This document shows, piece by piece, positions 44,073 to 53,823 of a stretch of 64,000 nt of DNA. Position 1 is the stretch's first letter; each line of letters opens with the position of its first letter. Source of the stretch: Rhodopseudomonas sp. BAL398 (GTDB taxonomy: Bacteria; Pseudomonadota; Alphaproteobacteria; Rhizobiales; Xanthobacteraceae); assembly GCF_033001325.1 (NCBI RefSeq), contig NZ_CP133111.1, positions 4,604,501 through 4,668,500 on the forward strand. Reading direction: 5' to 3'. The translations under genes and the position numbers were made by a program. The notes beneath the pieces were generated by a model, which was given only the letters and a program-made list of their open reading frames with translations, searched no databases and was not told the DNA's origin.

Positions 44073-44837
44073 ATGAGCCCCCAGAGCCAGGCAGCCCAGG
44101 CCGACTTTTCAGCCCCGCAGGCGTGTGTTGCGAAATCGCAGGCGGCGCAGACGGCTGACGCCGACCTGCAAGCCGCGCTGGGGCGCGAACGGGATCTGAT
44201 CGCCCGGATCGCCGAGCTCGAACGCCGGCACGAGCTGCAGATCAGCGAGCTGAACCACCGGCTGCTGAATGGCCTGCAGTCGATCGCCAGTCTGCTGTCG
44301 TCGCAAAGCCGGTTGGCGACGCCGGAGGCCGCGACCCAGCTGATGGTAGCGGTCAGCCGCATCGTCGCATTCGGTCAGGTCAATCGGCAGCTGCATCTGC
44401 TCGATCACCAGGACCGCGTCGAATTCAGCGGCTATCTGGCGCGGCTGTGCGCCGAGCTGTCGACGCTGTTGTTGTGGCAGCAACCCAGCGGCGCGATCAA
44501 GATCGAAGCCGAGCCACTGGAGATGCCGACGGCGACCGCGATTCCGCTGAGCTACATCGTCAACGAATTGGTCACCAATTCGGTGAAATACGGCGCCGGT
44601 AACATCACCATCCGGCTGCAGGCGGTGTCGCCGACGCGCTATTCGCTGTCGGTGCTCGACCAAGGGCCGGGATTGCCGGCCGGGTTTGATCTTTGCGGTA
44701 AAAAAGGTCTCGGGATGCGAATCGTCCAGTCGTTGGTCACGCAGATCGCCGGTGAATTGCAGGTCTCTTCCGGTGGCGATGGAGGCGGGGCGTGCTTCGC
44801 CGTGGGCTTTTCCCTGCCGCGTGTGGAAGCCTGCTGA
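44073..44837 (+). CDS. Sensor histidine kinase, HisKA_2/HWE-like, without sensor domain
   Basis: This 254-residue cytoplasmic kinase has a coiled-coil lead (about 30-60), the phospho-acceptor box ISELNHRLLNGLQSIASLL (His at about residue 63), the N box YIVNELVTNSVKYG, and the ATP lid region VLDQGPGLPAGF and GKKGLGMRIVQSLV. It has no PAS, GAF or membrane segment. The class is typical of alphaproteobacterial stress and light signalling. Its position directly upstream of the cbb3 oxidase cluster, on the same strand, suggests but does not show a link to oxygen response. No response regulator is adjacent. Confidence 0.87.
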   Translation: MSPQSQAAQADFSAPQACVAKSQAAQTADADLQAALGRERDLIARIAELERRHELQISELNHRLLNGLQSIASLLSSQSRLATPEAATQLMVAVSRIVAFGQVNRQLHLLDHQDRVEFSGYLARLCAELSTLLLWQQPSGAIKIEAEPLEMPTATAIPLSYIVNELVTNSVKYGAGNITIRLQAVSPTRYSLSVLDQGPGLPAGFDLCGKKGLGMRIVQSLVTQIAGELQVSSGGDGGGACFAVGFSLPRVEAC

Positions 44838-44994
44838 CGCACGTCCATGCCGCTGCAACTTTGGTCTAGTTTCGACCCCGCATATTGCTCCATTTCAGGC
44901 GCGATACGCGGCTTTGCGCTTGATATCTCCAATGAAAATGGAATTGCCTGCCGACGGCAGGAAACCAGGTGCATCAGGCGAAAATCTATGCAAT

Positions 44995-45008
44995 TTGATC
45001 TCGATCAA
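44995..45008. promoter_or_regulatory. FixK/FNR box upstream of ccoN
   Basis: TTGAT-CTCG-ATCAA is a perfect match to the FixK2/FnrN recognition site. Its centre is about 70 bp before the ccoN start, leaving room for a transcript start about 41 bp downstream as in class II activation. In Bradyrhizobium and Rhodopseudomonas such a site makes the cbb3 genes respond to low oxygen. Confidence 0.92.
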
Positions 45009-45070
45009 ACACGCATCCGTGAAATCAGATTTGCTCGCACGGTATCGCCCGCCGAAAAAAGAATGATCAA

Positions 45071-46717
45071 ATGAATCAAGCCATGAATTCGAAGCGGATC
45101 ACCCTCGGTGAGGGCGGTCTGACCGTCTTCTTTGCGTTGGCCGCGCTGGTCTTCGTTTATGCCGCGATTAACGCGCTGGATAGCGCGTTCGCTTTCCATA
45201 CGAGTATCCTGGCAGCCGTGAGCTGCTGGGCGGTCTTTGCGATCATTCTGCGCCACAGGGGACGCGATGGCGTTCCGCCGCAGGAAATCGACGGTCGACC
45301 GAATTACAATTTCTCGCAGGTCAAATTTCTGACCTTCATGGCGATGTTCTGGGGGATCGCGGGGTTCTCGGTCGGTCTCTACATCGCTCTCGAGCTGGCC
45401 TATCCCGGGCTGAACCTCATTCACTGGATCAATTTCGGACGGTTGCGGCCGCTGCACACCTCGGCGGTGGTCTTCGCCTTCGGCGGTAACGTGCTGCTGG
45501 CGACGTCGTTCTATGTGGTGCAGAAGACCTCGCGCGCACGCCTCGCCGGCGATCTCTCGCCGTGGTTCGTGGCGATCGGCTACAACATCTTCATCCTGAT
45601 CGCCGGCACCGGCTATCTGCTCGGCGTCACCCAATCCAAAGAATATGCCGAGCCGGAATGGTATTCCGACCTGCTGCTGACGGTGGTCTGGGTCGTCTAT
45701 CTGCTGGTATTCCTGGCGACGCTGATGAAGCGCAAGGAGCCGCATATTTTCGTGGCGAACTGGTTCTATCTGGCCTTCATCATCACCATTGCGGTGCTGC
45801 ATCTGGGCAACAACCCGGCGGTGCCGGTGTCGTTCCTGGGCTCGAAGTCCTACATCGTCTGGGGCGGCGTGCAGGACGCCATGTTCCAGTGGTGGTACGG
45901 CCACAACGCGGTCGGCTTCTTCCTGACCGCCGGCTTCCTCGCCATCATGTATTACTTCATTCCCAAGCGCGCCGAGCGGCCGATCTACAGCTATCGGCTG
46001 TCGATCATCCACTTCTGGGCGCTGATCTTCCTCTACATCTGGGCCGGCCCGCATCATCTGCACTACACCGCGCTGCCGGATTGGACGCAGACGCTGGGCA
46101 TGACGTTCTCGATCATGCTGTGGATGCCGTCATGGGGCGGCATGATCAACGGCCTGATGACGCTGTCGGGCGCCTGGGACAAGTTGCGGACCGATCCGGT
46201 GCTGCGGATGATGGTGGTGTCGGTGGCGTTCTATGGCATGTCGACCTTCGAAGGTCCGATGATGGCGATCAAGGTCGTCAACTCGCTCAGCCACTACACC
46301 GACTGGACCATCGGCCACGTGCATTCCGGCGCGCTCGGCTGGGTCGGCTTCGTGTCGTTCGGCGCGCTGTACTGCCTGGTTCCCTGGGTCTGGAATCGCA
46401 AGCAGCTCTACAGCATCCGTCTGGTGAACTGGCACTTCTGGATCGCCACCCTCGGCATCGTGCTCTACATCTCGGCGATGTGGGTGTCCGGAATTCTGCA
46501 AGGCCTGATGTGGCGAGCCTACACCTCGCTCGGGTTCCTCGAATATTCCTTCATCGAAAGCGTCGAAGCGATGCATCCCTTCTATATCATCCGGGCGTGC
46601 GGCGGAGCCTTGTATCTGACCGGCGCTCTCATCATGGCCTACAATCTCTGGATGACGGTGCGTGTCGGCGAATCGTCGGAGGCGCAGCCGCGCCTCGCTC
46701 TTCAGCCAGCCGAGTGA
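45071..46717 (+). CDS. ccoN: cbb3-type cytochrome c oxidase subunit I
   Basis: This 548-residue subunit carries the low-spin haem b and the haem b3-CuB centre where oxygen is reduced. It has twelve or more membrane helices. Metal-ligand His are visible in [40 protein letters not shown] and the pair in [23 protein letters not shown]. First gene of the ccoNOQP operon, controlled by the FixK box upstream. High oxygen affinity supports microaerobic respiration. Confidence 0.97.
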   Translation: MNQAMNSKRITLGEGGLTVFFALAALVFVYAAINALDSAFAFHTSILAAVSCWAVFAIILRHRGRDGVPPQEIDGRPNYNFSQVKFLTFMAMFWGIAGFSVGLYIALELAYPGLNLIHWINFGRLRPLHTSAVVFAFGGNVLLATSFYVVQKTSRARLAGDLSPWFVAIGYNIFILIAGTGYLLGVTQSKEYAEPEWYSDLLLTVVWVVYLLVFLATLMKRKEPHIFVANWFYLAFIITIAVLHLGNNPAVPVSFLGSKSYIVWGGVQDAMFQWWYGHNAVGFFLTAGFLAIMYYFIPKRAERPIYSYRLSIIHFWALIFLYIWAGPHHLHYTALPDWTQTLGMTFSIMLWMPSWGGMINGLMTLSGAWDKLRTDPVLRMMVVSVAFYGMSTFEGPMMAIKVVNSLSHYTDWTIGHVHSGALGWVGFVSFGALYCLVPWVWNRKQLYSIRLVNWHFWIATLGIVLYISAMWVSGILQGLMWRAYTSLGFLEYSFIESVEAMHPFYIIRACGGALYLTGALIMAYNLWMTVRVGESSEAQPRLALQPAE

Positions 46718-46728
46718 GGAGCAAATAA

Positions 46729-47463
46729 ATGTCTATCTGGACTCGGCATAAGATCTTCGAGACGAATTCCCTGGTTCTGGTGGTCGGAATTCTGCTCGTG
46801 GTCGCGATCGGCGGGCTGGTGGAAATCACGCCGCTGTTCTACCTCAAGAGCACGATCGAGAAGGTCGACGGCATGCGGCCCTACACCCCGCTCGAACTGG
46901 CGGGCCGCAACATCTTCGTCCGCGAGGGCTGCTATCTGTGTCACTCGCAGATGATCCGTCCGCTGCGCGACGAGGTCGAGCGCTACGGTCACTACTCGCT
47001 GGCCGCGGAGAGCATGTACGACCATCCGTTCCAGTGGGGCTCCAAGCGGACCGGCCCGGATCTGGCGCGGGTCGGCGGCAAGTACTCCGATGCCTGGCAC
47101 GTCACGCATCTGACCAATCCGCGCTCGATCGTGCCGCAATCGGTGATGCCTCCCTACGCCTTCCTGGCCAAGACCGAGGTCGACGCCAAGAGTCTTCCGG
47201 GTAACCTGCGCACCAACCGCATCGTCGGCGTGCCCTACACCGACGAGGACATCGCCAACGCGGTCGAGGATTTGAAGACGCAGACCGACCCGGACAGCGA
47301 AAATGTCGCCGCCTTCACCAAGCGCTATCCGAAGGCGGTGGTGCGCAATTTCGACGGCCAGCCGGGCAACCCGACCGAAATGGACGCGCTGATTGCCTAT
47401 CTGCAGATGCTCGGCACCTTGGTTGACTTCAAGCTTTACAATGAAAAAGCCAATCTGCGGTGA
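46729..47463 (+). CDS. ccoO: cbb3 oxidase mono-haem cytochrome c subunit
   Basis: This 244-residue protein has one N-terminal membrane anchor ([19 protein letters not shown]) and a periplasmic cytochrome c domain with the haem site [10 protein letters not shown] and the Met ligand in [11 protein letters not shown]. It receives electrons from CcoP and passes them to the CcoN haem b. It starts 11 bp after the ccoN stop with an AGGAG site. Confidence 0.97.
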   Translation: MSIWTRHKIFETNSLVLVVGILLVVAIGGLVEITPLFYLKSTIEKVDGMRPYTPLELAGRNIFVREGCYLCHSQMIRPLRDEVERYGHYSLAAESMYDHPFQWGSKRTGPDLARVGGKYSDAWHVTHLTNPRSIVPQSVMPPYAFLAKTEVDAKSLPGNLRTNRIVGVPYTDEDIANAVEDLKTQTDPDSENVAAFTKRYPKAVVRNFDGQPGNPTEMDALIAYLQMLGTLVDFKLYNEKANLR

Positions 47464-47472
47464 GGCACTGAT

Positions 47473-47637
47473 ATGAAAGCAATCATCAATGTCGAGACCT
47501 GGGTGTCGGAGTTCGTCGTGCTGTGGTGGACGCCGATGTTCATGGTCATATTTTTCGCCATCGTAGCGTACGCGCTGTGGCCCCGTAACAAAGCGCAATT
47601 CGACGACGCCGCCAAAATGCCGCTGCGAGAGGACTGA
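47473..47637 (+). CDS. ccoQ: cbb3 oxidase small subunit CcoQ
   Basis: A 54-residue single-pass membrane protein (start ATG 47473) with a membrane helix VVLWWTPMFMVIFFAIVAYALWP and a short charged tail ending PLRED. It stabilises the oxidase complex, especially the CcoP interaction. It begins 9 bp after the ccoO stop. Confidence 0.93.
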   Translation: MKAIINVETWVSEFVVLWWTPMFMVIFFAIVAYALWPRNKAQFDDAAKMPLRED

Positions 47638-47644
47638 CAGGATC

Positions 47645-48523
47645 ATGGCTGAGCACCACGAAGGCGAGATCGACAAGGTCTCGGGCCGAACCACAACCGG
47701 TCACGAATGGGACGGCATCCAGGAACTCAACACGCCGTTGCCGCGCTGGTGGATTCTGACGTTCTACGCCTGCATCATCTGGTCGATCGGCTACTGGATC
47801 GTGTATCCGTCCTGGCCGCTGGTGCAGGGATATTTACCAGGTCTGTTGCACTCGTCGTCGCGCGCCGACGTGGCCGTCGAACTGGCCAATCTCGACGCCG
47901 TTCGCGGCGGCAAGATGAAGGCGCTGGCGACGACGCCGCTCGCCGACATTGAGAAGGATCCGGCGCTGCTGGCGATGGCGCGGGCCAAGGGCAAAGTGGT
48001 GTTCGGCGACAATTGCGCCCCCTGTCACGGCAGCGGCGCCGCCGGCGCCAAGGGCTTCCCGAACCTGAACGACGACGACTGGCTGTGGGGTGGCTCGCTC
48101 GAGCAGATCATGCAGACGATCCAGTACGGCGCTCGCTCGGGCAATGACGAGGGCCATCAGGGCCAGATGCTGGCGTTCGGTCAGTCCGGTACCCTGACCA
48201 AGGAGCAGATCGTCACGGTCGCTAACTATGTCAGGTCGCTGTCGGGTCTTTCGACCAGGCCGGGTGTTGATCTGGCCGCAGGCAAGACTATCTTCGAAGA
48301 AAATTGCGTGGCCTGCCACGGCGACAACGCGAAGGGGAACCAGGAGCTCGGTGCCCCGAACTTGACCGACAAGATCTGGCTCTATGGCTCGGACGAAGCC
48401 ACGATCATCGAGACCGTCACCAATGGTCGTGCCGGCGTGATGCCGGCCTGGACCGGGCGTCTCGATCTGGCCACCATCAAGGCGATGGCGGTGTATGTGC
48501 ACTCGCTCGGCGGCGGCAAATGA
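47645..48523 (+). CDS. ccoP: cbb3 oxidase di-haem cytochrome c subunit
   Basis: This 292-residue protein has a membrane anchor (WWILTFYACIIWSIGYWIVYP, about residues 33-53) preceded by the conserved HEWDGIQELNTPLPRWW. Two cytochrome c domains follow, with haem sites CAPCHGSG (about 124) and CVACHGDN (about 222). It takes electrons from soluble cytochrome c. It ends the structural operon; ccoG starts 111 bp later. Confidence 0.97.
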   Translation: MAEHHEGEIDKVSGRTTTGHEWDGIQELNTPLPRWWILTFYACIIWSIGYWIVYPSWPLVQGYLPGLLHSSSRADVAVELANLDAVRGGKMKALATTPLADIEKDPALLAMARAKGKVVFGDNCAPCHGSGAAGAKGFPNLNDDDWLWGGSLEQIMQTIQYGARSGNDEGHQGQMLAFGQSGTLTKEQIVTVANYVRSLSGLSTRPGVDLAAGKTIFEENCVACHGDNAKGNQELGAPNLTDKIWLYGSDEATIIETVTNGRAGVMPAWTGRLDLATIKAMAVYVHSLGGGK

Positions 48524-48634
48524 GCCCCCGCCGAGGGCAATGGAAACCTGCAGGGTGAGCCACACTTGAGGTTGTCAATTGCGCCCATGAGGTCGAGCCT
48601 CCGCTCGACGACAGAAGCGAAATGAATCCTCGTC

Positions 48635-50101
48635 ATGAACAAACCACTGCTGCCGACCGACCTGCAACCTGACGACGGGATCCAGCTTTACGAAGCGCAG
48701 AAGAAGATCTACCCGCAGAGCGTGTCCGGCACATTTCGGCGGATCAAATGGTACCTCATGGCATTCTGCCTTGGGGTCTATTATCTGCTGCCCTTCGTGC
48801 GCTGGAACCGGGGCCTTGGCGCGCCTGATCAGGCGGTCCTGATCGACCTGCCGAACAGCCGGTTCTATTTTTTCTTCATCGAGCTGTGGCCGCAGGAAAT
48901 CTATTATTTCACCGGGCTGCTGATCGTCGCCGCCGTCACCCTGTTCCTGATGAACTCGCTCGGCGGCCGGGTCTGGTGCGGCTATCTGTGCCCGCAGACG
49001 GTATGGACCGATCTGTTCTTCACCGTCGAGCGGATGATCGAGGGCGATCGTCGCGAGCGCATGAAAAAGGCCGCCGAGGGCTTCACGCTGCAGCGCGGCG
49101 CCGAACTGGTGTTGAAGCATTCGATCTGGCTATTGATCGCCTGGTGGACCGGCGGCGCCTGGGTACTCTATTTCAGCGACGCGCCGACCCTGATGAAGGA
49201 GCTGGTCACCTTCCAGGCGCCGATGATCGCCTATATCTGGATCGGCATCCTGACCTGCACCACCTATCTGCTGGCCGGCTTCATGCGCGAGCAGGTATGC
49301 GTCTATATGTGTCCCTGGCCGCGGATCCAGGCTGCGCTCACCGACGAATGGGCGCTCAACGTCACCTATAAATACGATCGCGGCGAAACCCGCACCTCGC
49401 TGAAGAAGGCCGCGCAGCTGCGCGCGCGGGGCGAGACCGTCGGCGACTGCGTCGATTGCAACCAATGCGTCGCGGTGTGCCCGACCGGAATCGACATTCG
49501 CGACGGCGCCCAGCTCGACTGCATCCAATGCGGGCTTTGCATCGACGCCTGCGACAGCGTGATGAAGAAGGTCGGCCGCGAGACCCGGCTGATCGGCTAT
49601 GACAACGACATCAACATCCATCGCCGGATGGAAGGCAAGCCCGAGATCTTCAAGCCGGTGCGCTCGCGCACGCTGGTCTATAGCGCCCTGATCCTGGGCA
49701 TCGGCGCCATCATGACGTATGCCTTGCTGACCCGCAGCCTGCTCGACGTGAACGTGCTGCATGATCGCAATCCGCTGGCGGTGCGGTTGAGCGACGGTTC
49801 GATCCGCAATGGTTATACGATGCGGTTCCTCAACAAGCGCGGTTTCGACCGGGTCGTGGCGGTCGATGTCGAAGGTCCGCCGAATGCCGTGGTTCACATC
49901 ATCGGAACCGATTCGATCACCCCGGATCGCCCGATGATCATCCTGGGCCGTGACGCCACCACAGAACTGCGCGTATTGGTGACCTCCAATACCGAAGCCG
50001 ATCTTCCCAAATCGATGCCGGTCACGTTCCATGTCACCGACATCGGCCTCGGCGAGGTCACCTCGACCAAGGACGTGTTCGTCACGCCTGAAACGCGATA
50101 G
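48635..50101 (+). CDS. ccoG: cbb3 oxidase maturation ferredoxin-like protein CcoG
   Basis: This 488-residue membrane protein has several helices and two 4Fe-4S motifs: CVDCNQCVAVCPTG and CIQCGLCIDACDSV (about residues 270-310). The periplasmic C-terminal part is an immunoglobulin-like domain. CcoG reduces copper(II) to copper(I) for CcoI-dependent delivery to the CuB site. First gene of the ccoGHIS assembly operon. Confidence 0.95.
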   Translation: MNKPLLPTDLQPDDGIQLYEAQKKIYPQSVSGTFRRIKWYLMAFCLGVYYLLPFVRWNRGLGAPDQAVLIDLPNSRFYFFFIELWPQEIYYFTGLLIVAAVTLFLMNSLGGRVWCGYLCPQTVWTDLFFTVERMIEGDRRERMKKAAEGFTLQRGAELVLKHSIWLLIAWWTGGAWVLYFSDAPTLMKELVTFQAPMIAYIWIGILTCTTYLLAGFMREQVCVYMCPWPRIQAALTDEWALNVTYKYDRGETRTSLKKAAQLRARGETVGDCVDCNQCVAVCPTGIDIRDGAQLDCIQCGLCIDACDSVMKKVGRETRLIGYDNDINIHRRMEGKPEIFKPVRSRTLVYSALILGIGAIMTYALLTRSLLDVNVLHDRNPLAVRLSDGSIRNGYTMRFLNKRGFDRVVAVDVEGPPNAVVHIIGTDSITPDRPMIILGRDATTELRVLVTSNTEADLPKSMPVTFHVTDIGLGEVTSTKDVFVTPETR

Positions 50102-50113
50102 CGGAGCCATTCC

Positions 50114-50614
50114 ATGAGCAGTCAAGCATCCTCGCCGCGGCCTTTGACAGGGCGGGTTGTTCTCGCGGTCCTGGTCGGGTTTTTCGGGCTGGTGATCGGC
50201 GTCAACGTGCTGATGGCGACGCTGGCGATCGAGACCTTGCCCGGCACCGAGGTCGACAGCCCCTATGCGGCGAGCCTGGCTTACGAAGGCGAAATCGCGG
50301 CCGCGCATGCGCAGGCGGAGCGCGCCTGGAATATCGCCGCCAAAGTCGAGCGGCAGGCCGATGGCTCCGCGCTGCTGCGCGTCGAGGCGCGTGACAAGAA
50401 CGGCGCGCCGTTGCACGGGCTGAAATTCGTCGGCCGTCTGGAACGCCCCGCCGACAAGCGCGCCGACCGCGAAGTCGCCCTGGCTGAAGTCGATACCGGC
50501 ATCTACCGCGGCAACACCTCGGGCGTGAGCGCGGGACAATGGGATCTGGTGCTCGAGGGCGACCAGGCCGGCACCCGTATGTTCCTGTCGAAGAACCGGC
50601 TGATGCTGAACTGA
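50114..50614 (+). CDS. ccoH: cbb3 oxidase assembly protein CcoH (FixH family)
   Basis: This 166-residue protein has one N-terminal membrane segment (VVLAVLVGFFGLVIGVNVLMA) followed by a periplasmic beta-rich domain with SPYAASLAYEGEIAAAHAQ and a GQWDLVLEGDQAGTRMF end. It associates with the CcoN assembly intermediate and stabilises the complex. It lies 12 bp after ccoG. Confidence 0.93.
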   Translation: MSSQASSPRPLTGRVVLAVLVGFFGLVIGVNVLMATLAIETLPGTEVDSPYAASLAYEGEIAAAHAQAERAWNIAAKVERQADGSALLRVEARDKNGAPLHGLKFVGRLERPADKRADREVALAEVDTGIYRGNTSGVSAGQWDLVLEGDQAGTRMFLSKNRLMLN

Positions 50615-50660
50615 TCGGCCGCGTTTGCCTGAAAAGCTGTTGCGTGAAGAGGGTCGGTGC

Positions 50661-52847
50661 ATGTTGTTGACGCGGGACTTCTCGCACTACGTCAAGGAAC
50701 TGGATTCCGGGGTCGCGCATCTCGATCTCGCGGTCGAAGGCGTCAGTTGCGCCGGCTGCATGGCCAAGATCGAGCGCGGCCTGTCGGCGATTCCCGACGT
50801 GACGCTGGCGCGGGTCAACCTGACCGATCGCCGGCTCGCGATCGAGTGGAAGCCAGGCGTGCTGGAGCCCGCGCAATTCATCGATCGCCTCGCCGAGCTC
50901 GGCTACAAGGCCTATCCATTCGAGCCGCTCCGCGTCGAGGCGATGGAGGTCGAACGCTCGAAATTCCTGCTGCGCTGTCTCGGCGTCGCGGCGTTCGGGT
51001 CGATGAATGTCATGATGCTGTCGGTGCCGGTCTGGGCCGGCTCCGACATGTCGCCCGTCACCCGCGATTTCTTCCACTGGCTGTCGGCGCTGGTGGCGTT
51101 GCCCTGCGCCGCCTATGCGGGCCAGCCGTTCTTCCAATCCGCCTGGCGGGCGCTGCGGGCCCGCAGCGTCAATATGGACGTGCCGATCTGCATCGGCGTG
51201 CTGCTGGCGCTGGGCATGTCGGTGGTCGAGACCATCAACCACGCCGAGCATACTTATTTCGACGCCGGCATCATGCTGCTGACATTCCTGCTTGTCGGCA
51301 GGTTCCTCGATCAGAAGATGCGCCAGCGCACCCGCGCCGTCGCCGGCAATCTCGCCGCGCTGAAGGCCGAAACTGCGACCAAATTTGTCGGCCCCGACGA
51401 GATCAGCGAAGTGCCGATCGCCGCGGTCCGGCCCGGCGACATCGTGTTGCTGCGCGCCGGCGAACGCTGCGCGGTCGACGGCACCGTGATCGAAGGCCGC
51501 TCGGAGATCGATCAGAGCCTGATCACCGGCGAAACGCTGCATGTCGATGCCGAGCGCGGCGTCCAGGTCTATGCCGGCACGCTCAACGTCTCCGGCACGC
51601 TGCGGGTGCGGGTGTCGGCCGCCGCCGAAGGCACGCTGCTGGCTGAAATCACCCGGCTGCTGGAGCACGCGCTGCAGGCCCGCTCGCGCTACGTCAAACT
51701 CGCCGATCGGGCTTCGCGGCTCTATGCGCCGCTGGTCCACGCCACGGCGCTGCTGACGATGCTGGGCTGGCTCGCCTACGGCGCCAGCTGGCACGATTCC
51801 ATCGTCATCGCCATCGCGGTGTTGATCATCACCTGTCCCTGCGCGCTCGGCCTGGCGATCCCGGCGGTGCAGACCGTTGCCGCCGGCGCCATGTTCCGGG
51901 CCGGCGTGCTGCTCAATTCCGGCGACGCGATCGAGCGTGCCGCGGACATCGACACCATCGTGTTCGACAAGACCGGCACGTTGACACTGCCCGAGCTCGA
52001 CGTCGTCAATGCCGGCAGCGTTTCCGAGGAGGTGTTCCAGCTCGCCGGGCGGTTGGCGCTGGCCAGCCACCATCCGGTCGCCGCCGCCGTCGCGCGCGCC
52101 GCGCAGGCCAAATCGCCGCTGCGCGACGTGGTCGAAGAGCCCGGCCGCGGCGTCCGCGCCATGCTCGACGGCGTCGAATTGCGGCTCGGCAGTCCGGCAT
52201 TCTGTGGCGCCGAGCGCCAGGCCCACGAGATCCTCGAGGCCGACCCCGAGGTCTCGGTGGTTGCCTTCAGTCGCGGCGCCGAGTGCCATGTGCTGGCGGT
52301 GCGCCAGCGGCTGCGTCCGGATGCCGCCAAGGCGATCGCGGCGCTGCAAAGCCGCGGGATCGCCGTCGAATTGCTGTCCGGCGATCGCGAACCGGCGGTG
52401 CGCCACGCCGCCGCGACGCTGGGCGTCAGCAAATGGCGCGCCGCAATCACGCCGGCCGACAAGATCGCCCATATCGAGATGCTGAAGCGGCAGGGCCGCA
52501 AAGTGATGATGGTCGGCGATGGCATCAATGACGCCCCGGCGCTGGCGGCCGCGACGGTGTCGATGTCACCGATCAGCGCCACCGACCTCAGCCGGGCCAC
52601 CGCCGATCTGGTGTTTCTCGGCAAGGAACTGGCGCCGGTGCTGGCCGCGGTCGATTATTCCCGCAAGGCGATGAGCCTGATGCGGCAGAATCTGTGGCTG
52701 GCGGTCGGCTACAACATCGTCGCGGTGCCGATCGCGATCGTCGGCCTGGTGACGCCGCTGATCGCCGCCTTGGCGATGTCGGGCTCCTCCTTGATGGTGA
52801 TGCTGAATGCGATGCGGGCCCGCCGCGTTCGTCAGGGGATCGTCTGA
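50661..52847 (+). CDS. ccoI: Copper-translocating P1B-type ATPase CcoI
   Basis: From ATG 50661, with GAGGG about 7 bases upstream, the product has 728 residues. It has an N-terminal metal-binding domain (VSCAGCMAKIERGL), transmembrane helices with the TCPCALGLAIP ion motif, the phosphorylation loop DKTGTLT, the TGE motif (ITGET) and the hinge GDGINDAPALAAA. It supplies copper for the CuB centre of CcoN by moving it across the membrane. The open frame extends upstream to 50625, but the ATG has the better ribosome-binding site. Confidence 0.95.
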   Translation: MLLTRDFSHYVKELDSGVAHLDLAVEGVSCAGCMAKIERGLSAIPDVTLARVNLTDRRLAIEWKPGVLEPAQFIDRLAELGYKAYPFEPLRVEAMEVERSKFLLRCLGVAAFGSMNVMMLSVPVWAGSDMSPVTRDFFHWLSALVALPCAAYAGQPFFQSAWRALRARSVNMDVPICIGVLLALGMSVVETINHAEHTYFDAGIMLLTFLLVGRFLDQKMRQRTRAVAGNLAALKAETATKFVGPDEISEVPIAAVRPGDIVLLRAGERCAVDGTVIEGRSEIDQSLITGETLHVDAERGVQVYAGTLNVSGTLRVRVSAAAEGTLLAEITRLLEHALQARSRYVKLADRASRLYAPLVHATALLTMLGWLAYGASWHDSIVIAIAVLIITCPCALGLAIPAVQTVAAGAMFRAGVLLNSGDAIERAADIDTIVFDKTGTLTLPELDVVNAGSVSEEVFQLAGRLALASHHPVAAAVARAAQAKSPLRDVVEEPGRGVRAMLDGVELRLGSPAFCGAERQAHEILEADPEVSVVAFSRGAECHVLAVRQRLRPDAAKAIAALQSRGIAVELLSGDREPAVRHAAATLGVSKWRAAITPADKIAHIEMLKRQGRKVMMVGDGINDAPALAAATVSMSPISATDLSRATADLVFLGKELAPVLAAVDYSRKAMSLMRQNLWLAVGYNIVAVPIAIVGLVTPLIAALAMSGSSLMVMLNAMRARRVRQGIV

Positions 52848-53029
52848 TGGAAGTGATGGTCATTCTGGTGCCGCTGGCGCTGGTGCTGGGACTGCTGGGG
52901 CTGCTGGGATTTCTGTGGTCGTTGAAGACCGGCCAATATGACGATCTCGAAGGCGCGGCCTGGCGCGCGATTTTCGATGACGATGACGAGATCCCGGAAT
53001 CGGCGCCGCCTCAAAAGGATCGAGGCTGA
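52847..53029 (+). CDS. ccoS: cbb3 oxidase assembly protein CcoS
   Basis: A 60-residue protein with one membrane helix (VILVPLALVLGLLGLLGFLWSL) followed by TGQYDDLEGAAWRAIFDDDDE, the CcoS signature. Its ATG overlaps the ccoI stop (TGATG), so translation is coupled. CcoS is needed for cofactor insertion (haem b and CuB) into CcoN. Confidence 0.95.
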   Translation: MEVMVILVPLALVLGLLGLLGFLWSLKTGQYDDLEGAAWRAIFDDDDEIPESAPPQKDRG

Positions 53030-53030
53030 T

Positions 53031-53384
53031 ATGCCCGCGTTGCAATTCGACGACGGCTGGAGCGAATCATCGCGCAATTTGCGCCACGGTCTTGCGACCC
53101 ACGATGTCGCCGCGGTCGCGCGCCGCGGCAACGTCGTGGCGCTGCGATCACCGGCCGGGGAACGCGCGGCTCATCTTCCGCAGACGGTTGGTCTGGTTCG
53201 CATCATCGAGCCAGGCGGCGTTCGGCCGGTCGCAGATGCCGATGCAATGGCGGCCGAGGCGGCGGCGACCGACGAGGTTGCGGACGGGCAGCAGCCTTCG
53301 ACCTCTTTGCGAAGCCTTCCTGGCCGAATCTGGCGCGCGCTGAAGCGCCTGGAGCCCATGTTCCCGCCGATGTCGTGCTGTTGA
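53031..53384 (+). CDS. Hypothetical protein following ccoS
   Basis: A 117-residue frame begins 2 bp after the ccoS stop and reads PALQFDDGWSESSRNLRHGLATHD..., with an Ala-rich middle and the end RLEPMFPPMSCC. I recognise no family, membrane segment or motif beyond the C-terminal Cys pair. The tight spacing to ccoS supports translation, but composition alone does not settle it. It might be an operon-linked accessory protein or a chance frame. Confidence 0.4.
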   Translation: MPALQFDDGWSESSRNLRHGLATHDVAAVARRGNVVALRSPAGERAAHLPQTVGLVRIIEPGGVRPVADADAMAAEAAATDEVADGQQPSTSLRSLPGRIWRALKRLEPMFPPMSCC

Positions 53385-53460
53385 CGCCGCGGAAAAACTT
53401 TCAACGCAGATTCATCGAACTGATACAGGCGCGGGCTATCAGGCGGACGACGGAGCAGCC

Positions 53461-53682
53461 ATGTCAGACGCCTTCATCATCGAAGTGAAATCAACAGCCA
53501 TCGGACTGGTGGTGCGGGACGGGCGCGGCTTCCGCTTTCATGCCGCCTGCGATGAGTTCCACGGCCTCGACGGGCGTGCCTACCGCTCCCCCGATGACGC
53601 GCAAAAGGCCGCCATCCGTCATGCTGCGCAGCTTGCGGCCACGCGGCTCGGCGGCCGCGCGGCCCGGCTGCAGCCGGCCTGA
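53461..53682 (+). CDS. Small conserved-type hypothetical protein
   Basis: A 73-residue protein with an N-terminal strand-rich part (FIIEVKSTAIGLVVRDGRGFRFHAACDEFHGLDG) and a helical C-terminus (DDAQKAAIRHAAQLAATRL). A GGAG site precedes the ATG. Codon use looks coding. I do not recognise its function; similar small proteins occur in this bacterial group. Confidence 0.6.
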   Translation: MSDAFIIEVKSTAIGLVVRDGRGFRFHAACDEFHGLDGRAYRSPDDAQKAAIRHAAQLAATRLGGRAARLQPA

Positions 53683-53762
53683 CGCGGCGCCGGCCGGCGG
53701 TCACCGGTGGTGTCCAGCGCTTTGCGATCTCGGTCAGTTCTGTCTCAAGAAATCCCATTTGC

Positions 53763-53821
53763 GGGAAAGAACTTCCCAGATAAGATCGGCTGCTACATCT
53801 GATTTGGAAGAAAGTTCTTTC
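53763..53821. promoter_or_regulatory. Two palindromes before the Lrp gene (probable autoregulation sites)
   Basis: GGGAA-AGAAC-TTCCC (53763-53777) and GAAAG-TT-CTTTC (53810-53821) both contain the half-site GAAAGAACTT in alternating orientation, about 45 bp apart. The second ends 2 bp before the ATG. Lrp/AsnC proteins commonly bind such spaced sites in their own promoter. Confidence 0.55.
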
Positions 53822-53823
53822 CC

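Noticed and set aside
48566-48578. TTGAGGTTGTCAA upstream of ccoG as a second FixK box
   Set aside because: The spacing is 5 bases between TTGA and TCAA instead of 6, so it does not fit the site.
50202-52472. 756-codon open frame on the minus strand
   Set aside because: It mirrors ccoI, whose motifs are all intact on the plus strand; composition is rich in His, Arg and Gln as usual for antisense frames of GC-rich genes.
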